A stretch of 5,900 nucleotides of DNA from CAZFPA01 sp964520975. Lineage in GTDB: Bacteria > Bacillota > Negativicutes > Selenomonadales > Selenomonadaceae. The notes beneath the pieces were generated by a model that saw only the letters and a list, made by a program, of their open reading frames with translations, was not told the DNA's origin and searched no databases. Below, in pieces: positions 5,658-5,900 of the stretch. Both the position numbers and the translations under genes were made by a program. The stretch covers positions 1 through 5,900 of the forward strand of contig CAZFPA010000106.1 of assembly GCA_964520975.1 (NCBI GenBank). Direction: 5' to 3'. The number at the start of each line of letters is the position of its first letter. Position 1 is the stretch's first letter.

Positions 5658-5900
5658 TTATAGAGCTTTTTCCATGCCCTTGGTACGATTACGAAATTCC
5701 GTGCAGGTCAGATGTTCATATTTCTTGAAAATCTTACTGAAATAGCTGCTCTCATTGTAGCCCAGCTTAAAGGAAATATCCGCAATGCTGTACTCCGTAA
5801 AATACAGGTACTCACCGGCCAGCGAAATCTTCTGCATGTGGATGTAGTTCATCACGCTGATATGGTACTGCTTCTGAAAGATGCGGCTCAGATACACCTG
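5658..5900 (-). CDS. AraC-family transcriptional regulator, C-terminal HTH fragment (5' end outside window)
   Basis: The 80 visible residues form the end of an AraC/XylS DNA-binding domain. The first helix-turn-helix is cut by the window edge (YLSRIFQKQY...ISVMNYIHMQKISLA). The second is complete and carries the family signature (IADISFKLGYNESSYFSKIFKK). The reading frame stays open to the last base. The GTG at 5895-5897 is an internal valine in a typical QVYLSRIF helix rather than a start. The sensing domain is not visible, so neither ligand nor targets can be stated. The usual proline in the TPxEYR motif after the second HTH is replaced (TCTEFR). Base composition is about 43% GC by hand count over 5661-5840, clearly lower than in the neighbouring genes. 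Confidence 0.9.
   Translation of the reverse strand, partial: QVYLSRIFQKQYHISVMNYIHMQKISLAGEYLYFTEYSIADISFKLGYNESSYFSKIFKKYEHLTCTEFRNRTKGMEKAL

Overview
The window reads as chromosomal DNA of a Firmicutes-type (Bacillota) anaerobe with fairly GC-rich genes and AT-rich intergenic gaps. Supporting signs are strong AGGAGG-type ribosome binding sites, a lysine (L-box) riboswitch ending in an intrinsic terminator, a 319-residue Bacillus-type PfkA, and several clean Rho-independent terminators. The LysA variant and the soluble PAS-type hybrid kinase would suit Negativicutes (Selenomonas/Mitsuokella-like) or related Clostridia, but this placement is an inference, not a proven assignment.

Layout. 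Positions 69-2584 (minus strand) hold a two-gene unit: a 702-residue soluble hybrid histidine kinase (PAS, PAS-like, HisKA, HATPase, receiver), followed 35 nt downstream by a small DUF1232/YkvA-type membrane protein. Positions 2585-3030 are a divergent regulatory region. It carries a near-consensus extended -10 promoter facing right, then a complete lysine riboswitch and its terminator. Positions 3031-4287 (plus strand) encode a diaminopimelate decarboxylase (LysA), so the last step of lysine synthesis is under direct lysine feedback at the RNA level. Positions 4288-4438 hold two separate terminators, one for each of the converging genes. Positions 4439-5398 (minus strand) encode ATP-dependent 6-phosphofructokinase (PfkA) as an apparently single-gene unit. 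Positions 5399-5657 hold the pfkA start region and a long hairpin that terminates the gene entering from the right. Positions 5658-5900 (minus strand) are the C-terminal HTH end of an AraC-family regulator cut by the window edge.

The genes do not form one pathway. They are four independent units: signalling, lysine/peptidoglycan precursor supply, glycolysis, and a transcription regulator. I found no mobile element, CRISPR array, tRNA or rRNA. I did not find an obviously new system. The best points for a second look are the riboswitch switching mechanism, the non-canonical active-site motifs of LysA, the orphan hybrid kinase paired with DUF1232, and the AT-rich AraC fragment.
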